Counted from the first letter of the stretch, positions 31,262-40,863 are shown. The stretch: DNA of 64,000 nt from Amycolatopsis acidicola (GCF_007713735.2 NZ_VMNW02000001.1:1-64000); one strand, 5' to 3'. A program made the numbers and translations. The notes: generated from the letters alone by a model not told the origin.

Positions 31262-31902
31262 TCTCGGTGATGGTCGTCGACGACCACCCCATCTGGCGGG
31301 ACGGGGTGGCGCGGGACCTGGCGGAGAACGGGTTCGACGTCCGCGCGACGGCGCCGGACGGGGACGCGGCCGTCCGGATAGCCGCGACGGTCCGGCCGGA
31401 TGTCGTGCTCATGGACTTGAACCTGGGCAGCACTTCGGGCGTGCAGGCCACGCGGGAGATCACCACGGCGCTGCCGGACACGCGCGTGCTGGTGTTGTCC
31501 GCGAGCGGCGAGCACAGCGACGTGCTGGAGGCGGTGAAGGCCGGCGCCTCGGGGTACCTCGTCAAATCGGCCTCGGCGCGTGAGCTCGTGGACGCCGTGC
31601 ACCGGACAGCGCAGGGCGACCCGGTGTTCACCGCTGGGCTGGCCGGGCTCGTACTGGGCGAGTACCGGCGGATGGCCGAAGCGCCGGCGGGCGGGGCGCC
31701 CCCGCCGCAGCTGACAGAGCGCGAGACGGACGTGCTGCGGCTGGTCGCCAAGGGGCTGACGTCGCGGCAGATCGCCGAGCGCCTGGTGCTTTCGCACCGC
31801 ACGGTCGAAAACCACGTCCAGTCGACGCTGCGCAAGCTCCAGCTGCACAACCGGGTCGAGCTGGCCCGGTACGCGATCGAGCATGGGTTGGACAGGGACT
31901 AG
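31258..31902 (+). CDS. NarL/LuxR-family response regulator, MacR-like
   Basis: 214 residues from ATG 31258 (4-base overlap with the kinase). The receiver domain has acidic residues in VVDDHP, the phospho-acceptor Asp in DVVLMDLNLG and the Lys in GYLVKSAS. The C-terminal LuxR HTH reads LTSRQIAERLVLSHRTVENH. It is the partner of the preceding kinase. Palindromic boxes begin at its stop codon and lead into the next gene, a probable target. Confidence 0.92.
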   Translation: MISVMVVDDHPIWRDGVARDLAENGFDVRATAPDGDAAVRIAATVRPDVVLMDLNLGSTSGVQATREITTALPDTRVLVLSASGEHSDVLEAVKAGASGYLVKSASARELVDAVHRTAQGDPVFTAGLAGLVLGEYRRMAEAPAGGAPPPQLTERETDVLRLVAKGLTSRQIAERLVLSHRTVENHVQSTLRKLQLHNRVELARYAIEHGLDRD

Positions 31903-31934
31903 GGGTTTTTCCCCGATCCGCCGGGGGTTTTCCC
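31902..31934. promoter_or_regulatory. Two tandem GGGG-T-CCCC palindromic boxes
   Basis: GGGGTTTTTCCCC (31902-31914) and GGGGGTTTTCCC (31923-31934) have centres about 21 bases apart, two helical turns on one face. They precede a -10-like TACGCT (31939-31944) that ends 6 bases before the start codon at 31951. No -35 is seen, so an activator bound at the boxes is plausible, with the adjacent response regulator the first candidate. Confidence 0.55.
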
Positions 31935-31950
31935 GACTTACGCTGTTCGC

Positions 31951-32562
31951 ATGGGTGAAGAGACCGAGACGACAGCGGTGAGCCCGCGCGACCTCCGGGT
32001 GTCCGACGAGGAGCGCGAGCACGTGGTCGCGGTGCTGCAGAAGGCCATCGGCCGGGGGATGATCGATCTCGACGAGTTCACCGACCGCACCGACATCGCG
32101 CTGGCCGCCCGCACCCGCGGCGAGCTGAACGCGGTGCTCGTGGACATCCCCGGGCTGATCAACCACGAGCAGGCACCCGCGCCGCCCGCGTACGTCAGCT
32201 CCGACCAGCGGCTCGAGCTGTCCGCCAAGTACTCGTCGCTCAACCGGAGCGGCCGCTGGATCGTGCCGCCGGAACTGGTGGTGCGCAACAAGTACGGCTC
32301 GACGAAGCTCGATTTCACCCAGGCGCAGGTGTCCTCGCCGACCGTGCGGGTCGAGCTGGACGCCAAATGGGGTTCGGTCGAGGTGACCATCCCGGAGAAC
32401 GCGTCGGTGGACCTGAACGCGATCTCCGAGCTGAAGTACGCCTCGCTGGAGGACAAGACCGGCTCGGACGGCAGGCCGGGCACGCCGAGGTTCATCTTCT
32501 CCGGGCGGCTGCACGGTGGCTCGCTGACCATCCGCAACCCGCGCCGGGGCCTGTTCTCCTAG
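31951..32562 (+). CDS. DUF1707 (SHOCT-like) domain protein
   Basis: 203 residues, soluble. The N-terminal DUF1707 domain reads LRVSDEEREHVVAVLQKAIG then DEFTDRTDIALAARTRGEL. The C-terminal beta-rich half (YGSTKLDFTQAQ, then VRVELDAKWGSVEVTIPENA) resembles LiaF-type envelope-stress domains. It sits just after a two-component system and has no ribosome site. Its stop codon overlaps that of the convergent ptsI. Function unknown. Confidence 0.85.
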   Translation: MGEETETTAVSPRDLRVSDEEREHVVAVLQKAIGRGMIDLDEFTDRTDIALAARTRGELNAVLVDIPGLINHEQAPAPPAYVSSDQRLELSAKYSSLNRSGRWIVPPELVVRNKYGSTKLDFTQAQVSSPTVRVELDAKWGSVEVTIPENASVDLNAISELKYASLEDKTGSDGRPGTPRFIFSGRLHGGSLTIRNPRRGLFS

Positions 32563-34184
32563 TTCGCGGCGGCGCGCCGGGCTTCGGCCGGGTCGGCGGT
32601 CTCGAGCACGGCGGACGCGGCCGCGCGGCACTGTTCGTAAGTCACTGCCGCCAGTGCGGCGCCGACAGCCTTGATCGCGGCGGCGTTCATCGACAAGCTC
32701 GTGAGCCCGAGGCCGGTGAGCACGCGCGCCAGCGCCGGGTCGGCAGCCGCTTCCCCACATACGCCGGCGGGTTTGCCGGTGATTTCGGCGGCGACTCCGA
32801 TCAGCTTCAGCAGGCGCAGGAGCCCGGGCTGCCACGGGTCGTTGAGCTTGGCGACCGCGCCCAGCTGTCTGTCCGCGGCGAACGTGTACTGCGCGAGATC
32901 GTTGGTGCCGACCGAAACGAAGTCCACCGCGTCGAGGATTTCCTTGGCGGACAAGGCGGCCGCGGGGATCTCGATCATCACCCCGGCCCGCTCGATGCCC
33001 GCGGCGCGGACGCGTCCCGCGAACCACGCGGCTTCGGCGGCTGTCGCCACCATCGGCGCCATCACCGACACCTCGGCACCGGAATCGGCCGCCGCGCCCG
33101 CGATCGCTTCCAGTTGCCTGTCCAGCACTTCCGGCCTGTCGAAGGCGACTCGCAGGCCGCGCACGCCGAGCGCCGGATTCGGTTCGTGCTCGGGCGAAAG
33201 GAAGGGCAGCGGTTTGTCGGCGCCCGCGTCGAGCGTGCGCACGATGACCGGTTTGCCCGCGAACGGCGCGAGCACGGCCGCGTACGCCGCACGCTGTTCG
33301 TCCACCGTCGGCTCTTCCGCCGCGTCGAGGTAGCAGAACTCCGTGCGGAACAGGCCGACGCCTTCGGCCCCCGCGGCGGCGGCCGCCTGCGCGTCGGCGG
33401 GCGAGCCGACGTTGCCGAGCACCTTGACCCGGTGCCCGTCCGAGGTGGTGCCGACGCCGTCCCAGTTCACCGGTCCGGACGCGGTGGCGGTGACCACTGG
33501 CGCGTCGGCGGCGACGGTCTGGACCACTCCGGTGTCCCCGTCCACGAGCAGTGCTTCGGCGTCCAGTGCCAGCAGGCCGCGCACCGCCACGACGGCCGGA
33601 ATTCCCAGTGCCCGCGCGAGGATCGCGGTGTGGCTGGTCGGGCCGCCCTCCTCCGTGACGAGCGCCAGCACGCGCTTCGGGTCGAGCCCGGCGGTGTCGG
33701 CCGGGGCAAGATCACGGGCGATGAGCACGCTCGGCTTCGCCAGCTCGGGCACGCCCGGCGGCGCGACGCCGAGCAGCTCAGCCACGACGCGATCACGGAT
33801 GTCTTCCACGTCGCGCACGCGCTCTGCCAGGTAACCACCCGCCGCGGCAAGGGTTTTCGCGAAACCGTTGGCGGACTCCCACACCGCGCGCGGGGCGTTC
33901 AGCCCCTCGGCCGTGACCAGGCGCTCGGCTTCCGCAACGAGTGCGGGGTCCGCGGCCATCGCCGCGGTGGTCAGCAGGATCGTGGACGCCTCACCGGTCG
34001 CGGCTTCGGAAAGCGCTTCCAGCCGTGCTGCGACGGCCTGCGTCGCCGGGCCGATCCGCGCGGCTTCCGCCTGCGAGTCCTCCGGTTTCGGCGTGCCGTC
34101 CGGCTCGCCGAGCGGTTCGGCGACCCTGACGACGGGGCCGCTGGCGCGACCCGGACTCACGGCGACACCGGTAAGTTCCGACAT
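32559..34184 (-). CDS. ptsI: Phosphoenolpyruvate-protein phosphotransferase (PTS Enzyme I)
   Basis: 541 residues. Enzyme I takes phosphate from PEP and passes it to HPr in sugar transport. The swivelling domain holds the active His in GGPTSHTAILARALGIPAVV. The C-terminal PEP-binding barrel has GEGVGLFRTEFCYLD, VIVRTLDAGADKPL, GVMIEIPAAAL, SVGTNDLAQYTFAADR, and the catalytic Cys in PAGVCGEAAAD. It is slightly shorter than the common 570 residues, mainly at the start. No HPr or Enzyme II gene is adjacent. It overlaps the end of the DUF1707 gene by 4 bases. Confidence 0.95.
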   Translation of the reverse strand: MSELTGVAVSPGRASGPVVRVAEPLGEPDGTPKPEDSQAEAARIGPATQAVAARLEALSEAATGEASTILLTTAAMAADPALVAEAERLVTAEGLNAPRAVWESANGFAKTLAAAGGYLAERVRDVEDIRDRVVAELLGVAPPGVPELAKPSVLIARDLAPADTAGLDPKRVLALVTEEGGPTSHTAILARALGIPAVVAVRGLLALDAEALLVDGDTGVVQTVAADAPVVTATASGPVNWDGVGTTSDGHRVKVLGNVGSPADAQAAAAAGAEGVGLFRTEFCYLDAAEEPTVDEQRAAYAAVLAPFAGKPVIVRTLDAGADKPLPFLSPEHEPNPALGVRGLRVAFDRPEVLDRQLEAIAGAAADSGAEVSVMAPMVATAAEAAWFAGRVRAAGIERAGVMIEIPAAALSAKEILDAVDFVSVGTNDLAQYTFAADRQLGAVAKLNDPWQPGLLRLLKLIGVAAEITGKPAGVCGEAAADPALARVLTGLGLTSLSMNAAAIKAVGAALAAVTYEQCRAAASAVLETADPAEARRAAAN

Positions 34185-34205
34185 GGTCTAGACCATACCT
34201 CTCCG

Positions 34206-34952
34206 CTATCCCGACCAACAGCCCGTCGAGTCCCGTTCGACGAGCGCCTGGAAATAGGCTTGCACGTCTCGCGGCGGAAGGCAGATCCCGCGCTCGCGCA
34301 ACCGGGCGACCACCGGCAGCACCTCCTGCTCCCACCAGGACTCCGCGAGCGCGCACCGGTCGGCGAGCCCGTTGCGGAAACCCCAGGCCTCGGCCGCGTC
34401 GGCGAGGCGCGCCCAGTCCGCGGGCTCGTCCAGCCACAGCCCCAGCCGGACGTCGTCGGGCAACGGCACCCGTTCCAGGAACATCCGTTCCGCCGTCTTC
34501 ACCGGCAGGTCGGCCAGGGTGAGGCAATGACTCGCGCACGCCGTCGTGCAGATCCGGTACACCCGTGCGGGAATCGTCGCCTGTTCACGGGCGCGGGCGA
34601 TCGAGACCCGGTGGTGCCCGTCCTGGACGAAGTACAGGTCACCGATCCGCACGAGGGAAACCGGCGGCAGTTCGGCACAGCTCGCGGCGAGCCGCTCCCA
34701 CCGTTCGCGCAGCGCCGGATTGCGCGGCCGGAAGTCGCGGTCGAAGTCACCGGCCCTGGCCACCGTGCCCACGATCGCGCACACCGGCACGTCCTGGCGG
34801 CCCTCGTCGCTTTCGCTTTCCTTGCCCAGCGCGGCGATCGCCTGGTCGAGCGGCATGATCTCCAGCTCGCCGGGACGCCGCCCGGTCAGCGTCGACCTGA
34901 GCCTGTCGACGTACGCGCGCCGCCACAGAGTGCCGAAGGTCACCGTGCCCAT
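34206..34952 (-). CDS. ParB-like nuclease-fold protein, unknown function
   Basis: 248 residues. The middle contains DLYFVQDGHHRVSIARARE, the core of ParB/sulfiredoxin-like domains. There is no ParB-type HTH, so it is not a partition protein. Three Cys and a His follow the core (ICTTACASHCL), a possible metal site. The C-terminal half is helical with many Trp and Arg. ParB-fold proteins of this sort include CTP-dependent enzymes and nucleases, but no activity can be assigned. It is 21 bases from ptsI and 16 bases from ribokinase in one minus-strand run. Confidence 0.65.
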   Translation of the reverse strand: MGTVTFGTLWRRAYVDRLRSTLTGRRPGELEIMPLDQAIAALGKESESDEGRQDVPVCAIVGTVARAGDFDRDFRPRNPALRERWERLAASCAELPPVSLVRIGDLYFVQDGHHRVSIARAREQATIPARVYRICTTACASHCLTLADLPVKTAERMFLERVPLPDDVRLGLWLDEPADWARLADAAEAWGFRNGLADRCALAESWWEQEVLPVVARLRERGICLPPRDVQAYFQALVERDSTGCWSG

Positions 34953-34968
34953 ACCGGGGTAACGCGGA

Positions 34969-35835
34969 TCACCCCTCGGTCAATTCCGCCGCCGACGGGT
35001 ACGAAGGCTGCGCGCCGTGCCTGGTCACGGAGATCGCCGCGACCCGGACCGCCTTGCGCGCGGCCGCTTCGAGGTCGGCTCCCTCGGCGAGTGCCGCCGC
35101 GAGCGCACCCGTGAAGGCGTCACCGGCGCCGGTCGTGTCCACCGCTTCGACCTTGGGCGACGGGATCTTCGCCGTGCCTTCGGCCGTGATCACCAGCGCG
35201 CCCTCGGCGCCGAGCGTGACCACGGCAGCCGACGGGCCGAGGTCCAGCAGCTTCACCGGATCCGCCCCGTCGCCGAGCAGCCACGCCGCTTCGTGCTCAT
35301 TGACCAGGAGAACGTCCAGCGCGCCAAGGGTTTTCGAACTCACCTCGGCGGCGGGGGACAGGTTCAGCATGGTCCGCACGCCTGCCGCGGCGGCGGCCGC
35401 GATGGCGCTTTCCACCGTGGACAGTGGGATCTCGAGCGACGCCACCAGGACCCGCGCGCCCTCGAAGGCCAGGTCGTCCGCAGTGACTTCCTCGTTGGCG
35501 CCGGGGGACACCAGAATCGAGTTTTCGCCGTCCGGGGTCACGGTGATGTAAGCGATTCCCGTCGGACGCTCGACCCTGCGCACGAGCGCGGTGTGCACGC
35601 CCGCTCCACCAAGGGATTCCAGCAGGATTTCGCCATAGGAGTCCGAGCCGACCGCACCGGCCAGCGCCACGTCGGCACCGAGCCGCGCCGCGGCGACAGC
35701 GGTGTTCGCGCCCTTGCCACCGGCGGAAACCGTCGTGTCGCCGCCGAGGACGGTCTCGCCGGCGCCCGGCCTGCGCTCGGCGGGAACGACCAGATCGACG
35801 TTGGCCGATCCGACAACGAGGACTCGGTGTGTCAT
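34969..35835 (-). CDS. rbsK: Ribokinase (PfkB family)
   Basis: 288 residues from ATG 35835. Phosphorylates ribose at O5. PfkB signatures are present: AGGKGANTAVAAARLGADV near residue 40 and DTTGAGDAFTGALAAAL with the catalytic Asp near residue 240. SANVDLVVPAERRPGAGET at the start is ribokinase-like. AGAGGAAG is the ribosome site. No ribose ABC transporter or RbsR adjoins. Confidence 0.9.
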   Translation of the reverse strand: MTHRVLVVGSANVDLVVPAERRPGAGETVLGGDTTVSAGGKGANTAVAAARLGADVALAGAVGSDSYGEILLESLGGAGVHTALVRRVERPTGIAYITVTPDGENSILVSPGANEEVTADDLAFEGARVLVASLEIPLSTVESAIAAAAAAGVRTMLNLSPAAEVSSKTLGALDVLLVNEHEAAWLLGDGADPVKLLDLGPSAAVVTLGAEGALVITAEGTAKIPSPKVEAVDTTGAGDAFTGALAAALAEGADLEAAARKAVRVAAISVTRHGAQPSYPSAAELTEG

Positions 35836-36024
35836 ACGGGCGCGCTTCCTCTGCAAATGTGAAGAACTTTGTAACTTTCTGCCGGGTGGATGCGACACTA
35901 GGGTAAGCGTCCGGTGACGCTCACCCGAACGGGTCAATTCTCCGCTCGGCGCGTCCCGCAGGCGACAGACCGGACTCTCCCAAGCTGTCCGACCCCGGCC
36001 CCGCCGAGGACGGGCATCGGGTCG

Positions 36025-36064
36025 CCGGTACCGATCGCGTAGCCCCCCGAGCGATCGGTACCGG
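36025..36064. promoter_or_regulatory. Perfect 14-bp inverted repeat CCGGTACCGATCGC
   Basis: Arms 36025-36038 and 36051-36064 with a 12-base C-rich spacer. CGGTACCGATCG is itself close to palindromic, so each arm could bind a dimer. It lies 122 bases upstream of the TetR gene and is a candidate operator. Confidence 0.5.
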
Positions 36065-36174
36065 TGGCGCCCGACTCCCGCGGAAAGCGCTTTCCGGCAC
36101 GGTGTTCAAGCCTTTGACCAGGTCGCATCCGGGGTAACACGCACGTTCCGCTCATGGGCCGGAACCGGAACTTC

Positions 36175-36180
36175 TAGAAT
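36175..36180 (+). promoter_or_regulatory. Putative -10 element for leaderless TetR transcript
   Basis: TAGAAT ends 6 bases before ATG 36187; there is no ribosome site in between. Confidence 0.5.
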
Positions 36181-36186
36181 GCCGGA

Positions 36187-36927
36187 ATGGACAAGCCGAC
36201 GCGCCGAGGCCGCGTACGGGTGGCGACCGACCAGGACATCCGGCGGACCGCCCGCACGTTGCTCGTCGAGCGCGGGCCGGAAGCGGTCACCCTGCGGGCG
36301 ATCGCACGGGAACTGGGGATCACCGCACCCGCCCTGTACCGCTACTACGGCTCCAGGGACGACCTGATCAGCCACCTGCGCCACGACGTGGTCACCGATC
36401 TCGGCGCGGAGCTGGCCGACGAGGTGTCCACGATCGGCGCGGACGGGCCGGCGCAGCTGTTCGCGATCTGCCGCGGTTTCCGCCGCTGGGCGCTGACCCA
36501 CACCAAGGAGTTCACCCTGGTGTTCGCGTCGCCGACCGGCGAGGTCGGGTCGGCCGCGGGCAGTGTCGCCACGCTCAGCCGCGCGAACGAGCCGTTCGGC
36601 CGGATCTTCCTGATGGCGGCCGGGCACATCCTCGCCACACAGGAACTGACCATCCCGCCCGCCGAGTCCGTGCCCGCGGAGCTTCGGGACGATCTGACGG
36701 CGTTCCAGGACGAGCTGCTCTCCGTGCTGGGCGAGAGCGGAGTCGAGGTGCCGCCGACGAGGATCGACCTCGGCACCACCTACGTGATGATCCAGTTCTG
36801 GGCGCGGATCTACGGCCACATCACGCTGGAAGTGTTCGGCAACTACCCGATCCCACTGTCCAAACCGGACGCGGTGTTCGACGCCCTGCTGGCCGATCTG
36901 GCGAACCAGATCGGCCTCACCGGCTAG
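36187..36927 (+). CDS. TetR-family regulator with WHG-type C-terminal domain
   Basis: 246 residues. The HTH reads [20 protein letters not shown]. The C-terminal half has the WHG-domain pattern: [19 protein letters not shown], then [18 protein letters not shown]. It is convergent with leuS; the stop codons overlap by 4 bases. The target is unknown; the inverted repeat upstream suggests autoregulation. Confidence 0.88.
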   Translation: MDKPTRRGRVRVATDQDIRRTARTLLVERGPEAVTLRAIARELGITAPALYRYYGSRDDLISHLRHDVVTDLGAELADEVSTIGADGPAQLFAICRGFRRWALTHTKEFTLVFASPTGEVGSAAGSVATLSRANEPFGRIFLMAAGHILATQELTIPPAESVPAELRDDLTAFQDELLSVLGESGVEVPPTRIDLGTTYVMIQFWARIYGHITLEVFGNYPIPLSKPDAVFDALLADLANQIGLTG

Positions 36928-39755
36928 AGCACCACGTTGACGAGCTTGCCCGGCACCACGATCACCTTGCGGGGCTCGCCGCCGTTCAGCAGAGCCGCGA
37001 TCTTCTCGTCCGCCAGCGCCGCCGACTGAACCGCGTCCTTGTCCGCGTCCGCGGCGACCGTGATCCGCGAGCGGACCTTGCCGTTGACCTGGATCGGATA
37101 CTCGACCGAATCCTCGACCAGGTACTTCTCGTCCGCCACCGGGAACGGGCCGTGCACCAGGGTGTCCTGGTGGCCCAGCCGGTGCCACAGCTCCTCGGCC
37201 ACGTGCGGGCACAGCGGCGCCAGCATCAGCACCAGCGGCTCGACCAGCTCGCGCGGCGTGCTCGCGGCCGAGCCGTACACCTTGGTCAGGTGGTTGTTCA
37301 GCTCGATCAGCTTCGCGCCCGCGGTGTTGAACCGCATTTCCGCGTAGTCCTCGCGGACGCCCGCGATGGCCTTGTGCAGCTGCTTCCGGTCCTCGGCCGT
37401 CGGCTCGTCCGCGGCGACGCGCAGCTCACCGGTGGCCTCGTCGATCACCAGCCGCCACACGCGCTGCAGGAACCTGTGCGCACCCACGACGTCCTTCGTC
37501 GCCCACGGACGGGAATCGGCCAGCGGGCCCATCGCCATCTCGTAGAAGCGGAAGGTGTCGGCCCCGTAGTCCGCCGCCATCTGGTCCGGCGTGACCACGT
37601 TCTTCAGGCTCTTGCCCATCTTCCCGTATTCCTGCTTGACCTCTTCGCCGTTGAAGAAGAACTTTCCGTCCTCTTCCACGACTTCGTCGGCGGGAACGTA
37701 GAAACCGCGGGAATCGGTGTACGCGAAGGCCTGGATGTAGCCCTGGTTGAACAGCCGCCGGTACGGCTCCTCCGAGGACACGTGGCCGAGGTCGAACAGC
37801 ACCTTCTGCCAGAAGCGCGAGTACAGGAGGTGCAGCACCGCGTGCTCGACGCCGCCGACGTACAGGTCGACGCCGCCGGGGTCGCCCGTGCCGTGCTCGG
37901 CGGGACGCGGGCCCAGCCAGTACTTCTCGTTCTCCGGGTCGACGAAGCGCTCGCTGTTGGTCGGGTCCACGTAGCGCAGCTGGTACCAGCAGGAACCCGC
38001 CCAGTTGGGCATCGTGTTGGTGTCACGGCGATACGTCTTGAGCCCGTCGCCGAGATCCAGCTCGACCTCGACCCATTCCGTCGCGCGGGACAGCGGCGGC
38101 GACGGCTCGGAGTCCGCCTTGTCCGGGTCGAACGTGATGGGCGAGTAGTCGTCCACTTCGGGCAGCTCGACCGGCAGCATGCTGTCCGGCAACGCGTGCG
38201 GCGCCCCGTCCTCGTCGTAGACGACGGGGAAGGGCTCGCCCCAGTACCGCTGGCGCGAGAACAGCCAGTCGCGCAGCTTGTACTGCACGGTGCCCTCGCC
38301 GTGGTTGTGCTCCTCCAGCCAGTCGATGATCGTCTTCTTGGCCTCGGCGATGTCCATGCCGTCCAGGAAGCCGGAGTTGATCGACGGGCCGTCACCGGAG
38401 TACGCCTCGCCGTCGAAGCCCTCGGACGGCTGCACGGTGCGCACGATGTCCAGGCCGAACTTCGTCGCGAAGTCCCAGTCGCGCTGGTCCTCGCCCGGCA
38501 CGCCCATGACCATGCCGGTGCCGTAGCCCATCAGCACGTAGTCGGCGACGAAGACCGGGATTTCCTTGCCGTTGACCGGGTTCACCGCGAAGGAGCCGGT
38601 GAAGACGCCGGTCTTCACCTTCTGCTCCTGGCGGTCCAGTTCGGATTTGCGCGAGGCTGCCAGCCGGTACGCCTCGACGGCCTCGACGGGGGTGGCCGCG
38701 CCGCCGGTCCATCGTTCGTCCACAGTGGACGGCCACTCGGCCGCGGTCAGCTTCTCCGCCAGCGGGTGCTCCGGGGCCAGCACGACGTAGGTGACGCCGA
38801 AGATGGTGTCCGGACGGGTGGTGAAGACCTCGATCGTCTCGGCACCGGCGGCGAACCGGACGCGTGCGCCGTGCGAGCGGCCGATCCAGTTGCGCTGCAT
38901 GGACTTGACCTTCTCCGGCCAGTCCAGCCGGTCCAGATCGTCCACCAGCCTGTCCGCGTATGCGGTGATGCGCATCATCCACTGGCGCAGGTTCCGCCGG
39001 AAGACCGGGAAGTTCCCGCGCTCGCTGCGCCCGTCCGGCGTGACCTCCTCGTTGGACAGCACCGTGCCCAGCCCGGGGCACCAGTTCACCGGCGCCTCGG
39101 AGATGTAGGCCAGCCTGCTTTCGTCCAGCACCGCCAGCTGCTCGGCGCGCGTCAGCTCGCACCAGCCGCGGCCGTCCGGGGTGCGGCGCTTGTCCTGCGC
39201 GTACTCCGTCTCCAGCTCGACGATCGGGCGCGCCTTGCCCAGCTTCTCGTCGTACCAGGAGTTGTAGATCTGCAGGAAGATCCACTGCGTCCACTTGTAG
39301 TACTCGGGGTCGATCGTGGAGATCCGGCGGCGCTCGTCGTGGCCGAGGCCCAGCCTGCGGATCTGCCGCAGGTACGTCTCGATGTTCTCTTCGGTGGTCT
39401 TGCGCGGGTGCTGGCCCGTCTGCACCGCGTACTGCTCGGCCGGCAGCCCGAACGCGTCGAAGCCCATCGTGTGCAGCACGTTGCGGCCGATCATCCGGTG
39501 GTACCGGGCGAACACGTCGGTGCCGATGAAGCCCAGCGGGTGGCCCACGTGCAGGCCGGCGCCCGAGGGGTACGGGAACATGTCCTGCACGAAGAGCTTG
39601 TCCGAGGGGATGTCGGCCGCCGCGAGCGGGCCGGCGGGGTTCGGCGCGTGGTACGTGCCGTGATCGGCCCAGTAGTTCTGCCAGCGCAGCTCGATCCGGC
39701 CTGCCGCCTCCGCGTTGTAGCGGTGGCCGGGCGTCTCCTCGGTTGCTTCACTCAC
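36924..39755 (-). CDS. leuS: Leucyl-tRNA synthetase
   Basis: 943 residues, class Ia. The HIGH motif appears as GLHVGHPLG, the KMSKS loop as [10 protein letters not shown]. The editing domain includes [13 protein letters not shown] and [19 protein letters not shown]. Full length. It charges tRNA-Leu. Compare Rv0041. There is no T-box visible upstream. Confidence 0.97.
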   Translation of the reverse strand: MSEATEETPGHRYNAEAAGRIELRWQNYWADHGTYHAPNPAGPLAAADIPSDKLFVQDMFPYPSGAGLHVGHPLGFIGTDVFARYHRMIGRNVLHTMGFDAFGLPAEQYAVQTGQHPRKTTEENIETYLRQIRRLGLGHDERRRISTIDPEYYKWTQWIFLQIYNSWYDEKLGKARPIVELETEYAQDKRRTPDGRGWCELTRAEQLAVLDESRLAYISEAPVNWCPGLGTVLSNEEVTPDGRSERGNFPVFRRNLRQWMMRITAYADRLVDDLDRLDWPEKVKSMQRNWIGRSHGARVRFAAGAETIEVFTTRPDTIFGVTYVVLAPEHPLAEKLTAAEWPSTVDERWTGGAATPVEAVEAYRLAASRKSELDRQEQKVKTGVFTGSFAVNPVNGKEIPVFVADYVLMGYGTGMVMGVPGEDQRDWDFATKFGLDIVRTVQPSEGFDGEAYSGDGPSINSGFLDGMDIAEAKKTIIDWLEEHNHGEGTVQYKLRDWLFSRQRYWGEPFPVVYDEDGAPHALPDSMLPVELPEVDDYSPITFDPDKADSEPSPPLSRATEWVEVELDLGDGLKTYRRDTNTMPNWAGSCWYQLRYVDPTNSERFVDPENEKYWLGPRPAEHGTGDPGGVDLYVGGVEHAVLHLLYSRFWQKVLFDLGHVSSEEPYRRLFNQGYIQAFAYTDSRGFYVPADEVVEEDGKFFFNGEEVKQEYGKMGKSLKNVVTPDQMAADYGADTFRFYEMAMGPLADSRPWATKDVVGAHRFLQRVWRLVIDEATGELRVAADEPTAEDRKQLHKAIAGVREDYAEMRFNTAGAKLIELNNHLTKVYGSAASTPRELVEPLVLMLAPLCPHVAEELWHRLGHQDTLVHGPFPVADEKYLVEDSVEYPIQVNGKVRSRITVAADADKDAVQSAALADEKIAALLNGGEPRKVIVVPGKLVNVVL

Positions 39756-39881
39756 AGGTCAATGGTATGGCCTCGGCCTAAACGGTTAAGAGCGGACCGC
39801 GAAAGCCGGTCAGCAGGCGTCGCGGCATGGCGTGCGGCACAGCGGATCAGGGTGAGCAACAGGCTGCTTGGGGAGCACACT

Positions 39882-39887
39882 TATTCT
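39882..39887 (+). promoter_or_regulatory. Putative -10 element for leaderless SdpI-like gene
   Basis: TATTCT ends 6 bases before GTG 39894, with no ribosome site between. Confidence 0.5.
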
Positions 39888-39893
39888 TGACCG

Positions 39894-40313
39894 GTGTTCG
39901 TTGTCGCGCTGATTCCCGTCGTGCTCGGTGTCGTCGTCGGCTGGGGCGGTCTCCTCGGCTGGCGGGAGAAGCTGCCGCGCGACCGCGGTGCGGGGGTGCG
40001 CACGGACGCGACCCTGCGATCCGACGAAGCCTTCCGGCTCGGCAACAAGGTCGCCGGGCTGCCGACGATCTTCGCCGGCGTGGTCGGCGTCCTCGCCGGG
40101 ATCGCCGGGCTGGTGATGCCCACTACCGCGGGCACGATCATCGCGACCCTCGTCGGCGTGGTCGGGATCGTGGCGCTGGTCCTGGCCGGCGGCCTGCTCG
40201 GCCACCGCGCGGCGCAGAGCGTTCCGGCTCCGGCCGCGACGCCTGCCGGGTGCGCCGGCTGTGCCTGCGGCGGCTGCTCGCTCAGTTCCGCTGCAAGTCC
40301 CCAGGGTGCGTAG
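39894..40313 (+). CDS. SdpI-family-like small membrane protein with Cys-rich tail
   Basis: 139 residues, three hydrophobic segments (VALIPVVLGVVVGWGGLLG, IFAGVVGVLAGIAGLVM, IIATLVGVVGIVALVLAGGL). The loop LPRDRGAGVRTDATLRSDEAFRLGNKVAG fits the SdpI pattern of R-T-x-x-T-x-x-S before the second helix. SdpI of Bacillus is an immunity and signalling protein; here no toxin gene adjoins. The C-terminal tail has four Cys (GCAGCACGGCSL), unusual for the family. It overlaps the convergent YqgE gene by 32 bases. Confidence 0.7.
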   Translation: MFVVALIPVVLGVVVGWGGLLGWREKLPRDRGAGVRTDATLRSDEAFRLGNKVAGLPTIFAGVVGVLAGIAGLVMPTTAGTIIATLVGVVGIVALVLAGGLLGHRAAQSVPAPAATPAGCAGCACGGCSLSSAASPQGA

Positions 40314-40863
40314 CGAGTAGGGCCGTCGGCACGCCCTGACGCCGCAGCACCTGACCCCACAGATCGCGTTCCGGCGTGGCCAGCACATCGCTGGGCAGCG
40401 CTGGCACGATCAGCCAGTCACCACGGTCGATCTCGCCGGCGAGCTGGCCGGAATCCCAGCCCGCGTAACCGGCGAACACCCGCAGGCCACGGACTTTCGG
40501 CACCAGCAGATCCGGGTCCGAGTCGAGATCGACCAGCGCGACCGGGCCGCGCACGCCGATCAGCCCCGGCACCTCCGACGCCGTCTCGCCGGTGCGCAGC
40601 GCGGCCAGACACAACGCCGTCTTCTTCTCCACCGGGCCGCCGACGAACACCGACTGCGGCTCCACCACGTGCCTGCCCCAGCTGGGCAGCACGTCGTCCA
40701 CGGGCACGTCGCTCGGCCGGTTCAGCACCACACCGAGGGTGCCTTCGTCCCGGTGGTCGATGATGAACACGACCGTGCGCCGGAAGTTGGGATCGAACAT
40801 CGTGGGTGCGGCGACCAGGAGCGAGCCCGGTTCAACCTCGGCGTCGGCTGGCACGGGAGTCAT
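40282..40863 (-). CDS. YqgE/AlgH family protein
   Basis: 193 residues from ATG 40863. Family features: PGSLLVAAPTMFDPNFRRTV at the start, HRDEGTLGVVLNRPS and VFVGGPVE in the middle, then FAGYAGWDSGQLAGEI. Widespread, structure known, function unclear. In M. tuberculosis the homolog (Rv0038) also lies near leuS. Confidence 0.9.
   Translation of the reverse strand: MTPVPADAEVEPGSLLVAAPTMFDPNFRRTVVFIIDHRDEGTLGVVLNRPSDVPVDDVLPSWGRHVVEPQSVFVGGPVEKKTALCLAALRTGETASEVPGLIGVRGPVALVDLDSDPDLLVPKVRGLRVFAGYAGWDSGQLAGEIDRGDWLIVPALPSDVLATPERDLWGQVLRRQGVPTALLATHPGDLQRN

Larger units (their letters stand above)
35836..36186. other. 351-base divergent intergenic region with two inverted repeats
   Basis: It lies between ribokinase (minus) and a TetR gene (plus). 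It contains an 11-bp hairpin with one mismatch (35901-35911 with 35916-35926) and a perfect 14-bp inverted repeat (36025-36064). The ribokinase-proximal end is AT-rich. Short open frames here do not look coding. Confidence 0.6.

Noticed and set aside
30319..33027. 902-residue minus-strand open frame
   Set aside because: Antisense to the kinase, regulator and DUF1707 genes, all of which have clear domains; Arg-rich shadow.
32367..35114. 915-residue plus-strand open frame
   Set aside because: Crosses DUF1707, ptsI and the ParB-like gene in antisense or wrong frame; no coding character.
35921..36155. Short minus-strand frames upstream of ribokinase
   Set aside because: They overlap inverted repeats and lack ribosome sites and conserved-looking sequence.
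37152..39890. 912-residue plus-strand open frame
   Set aside because: Antisense to leuS, whose motifs are certain.
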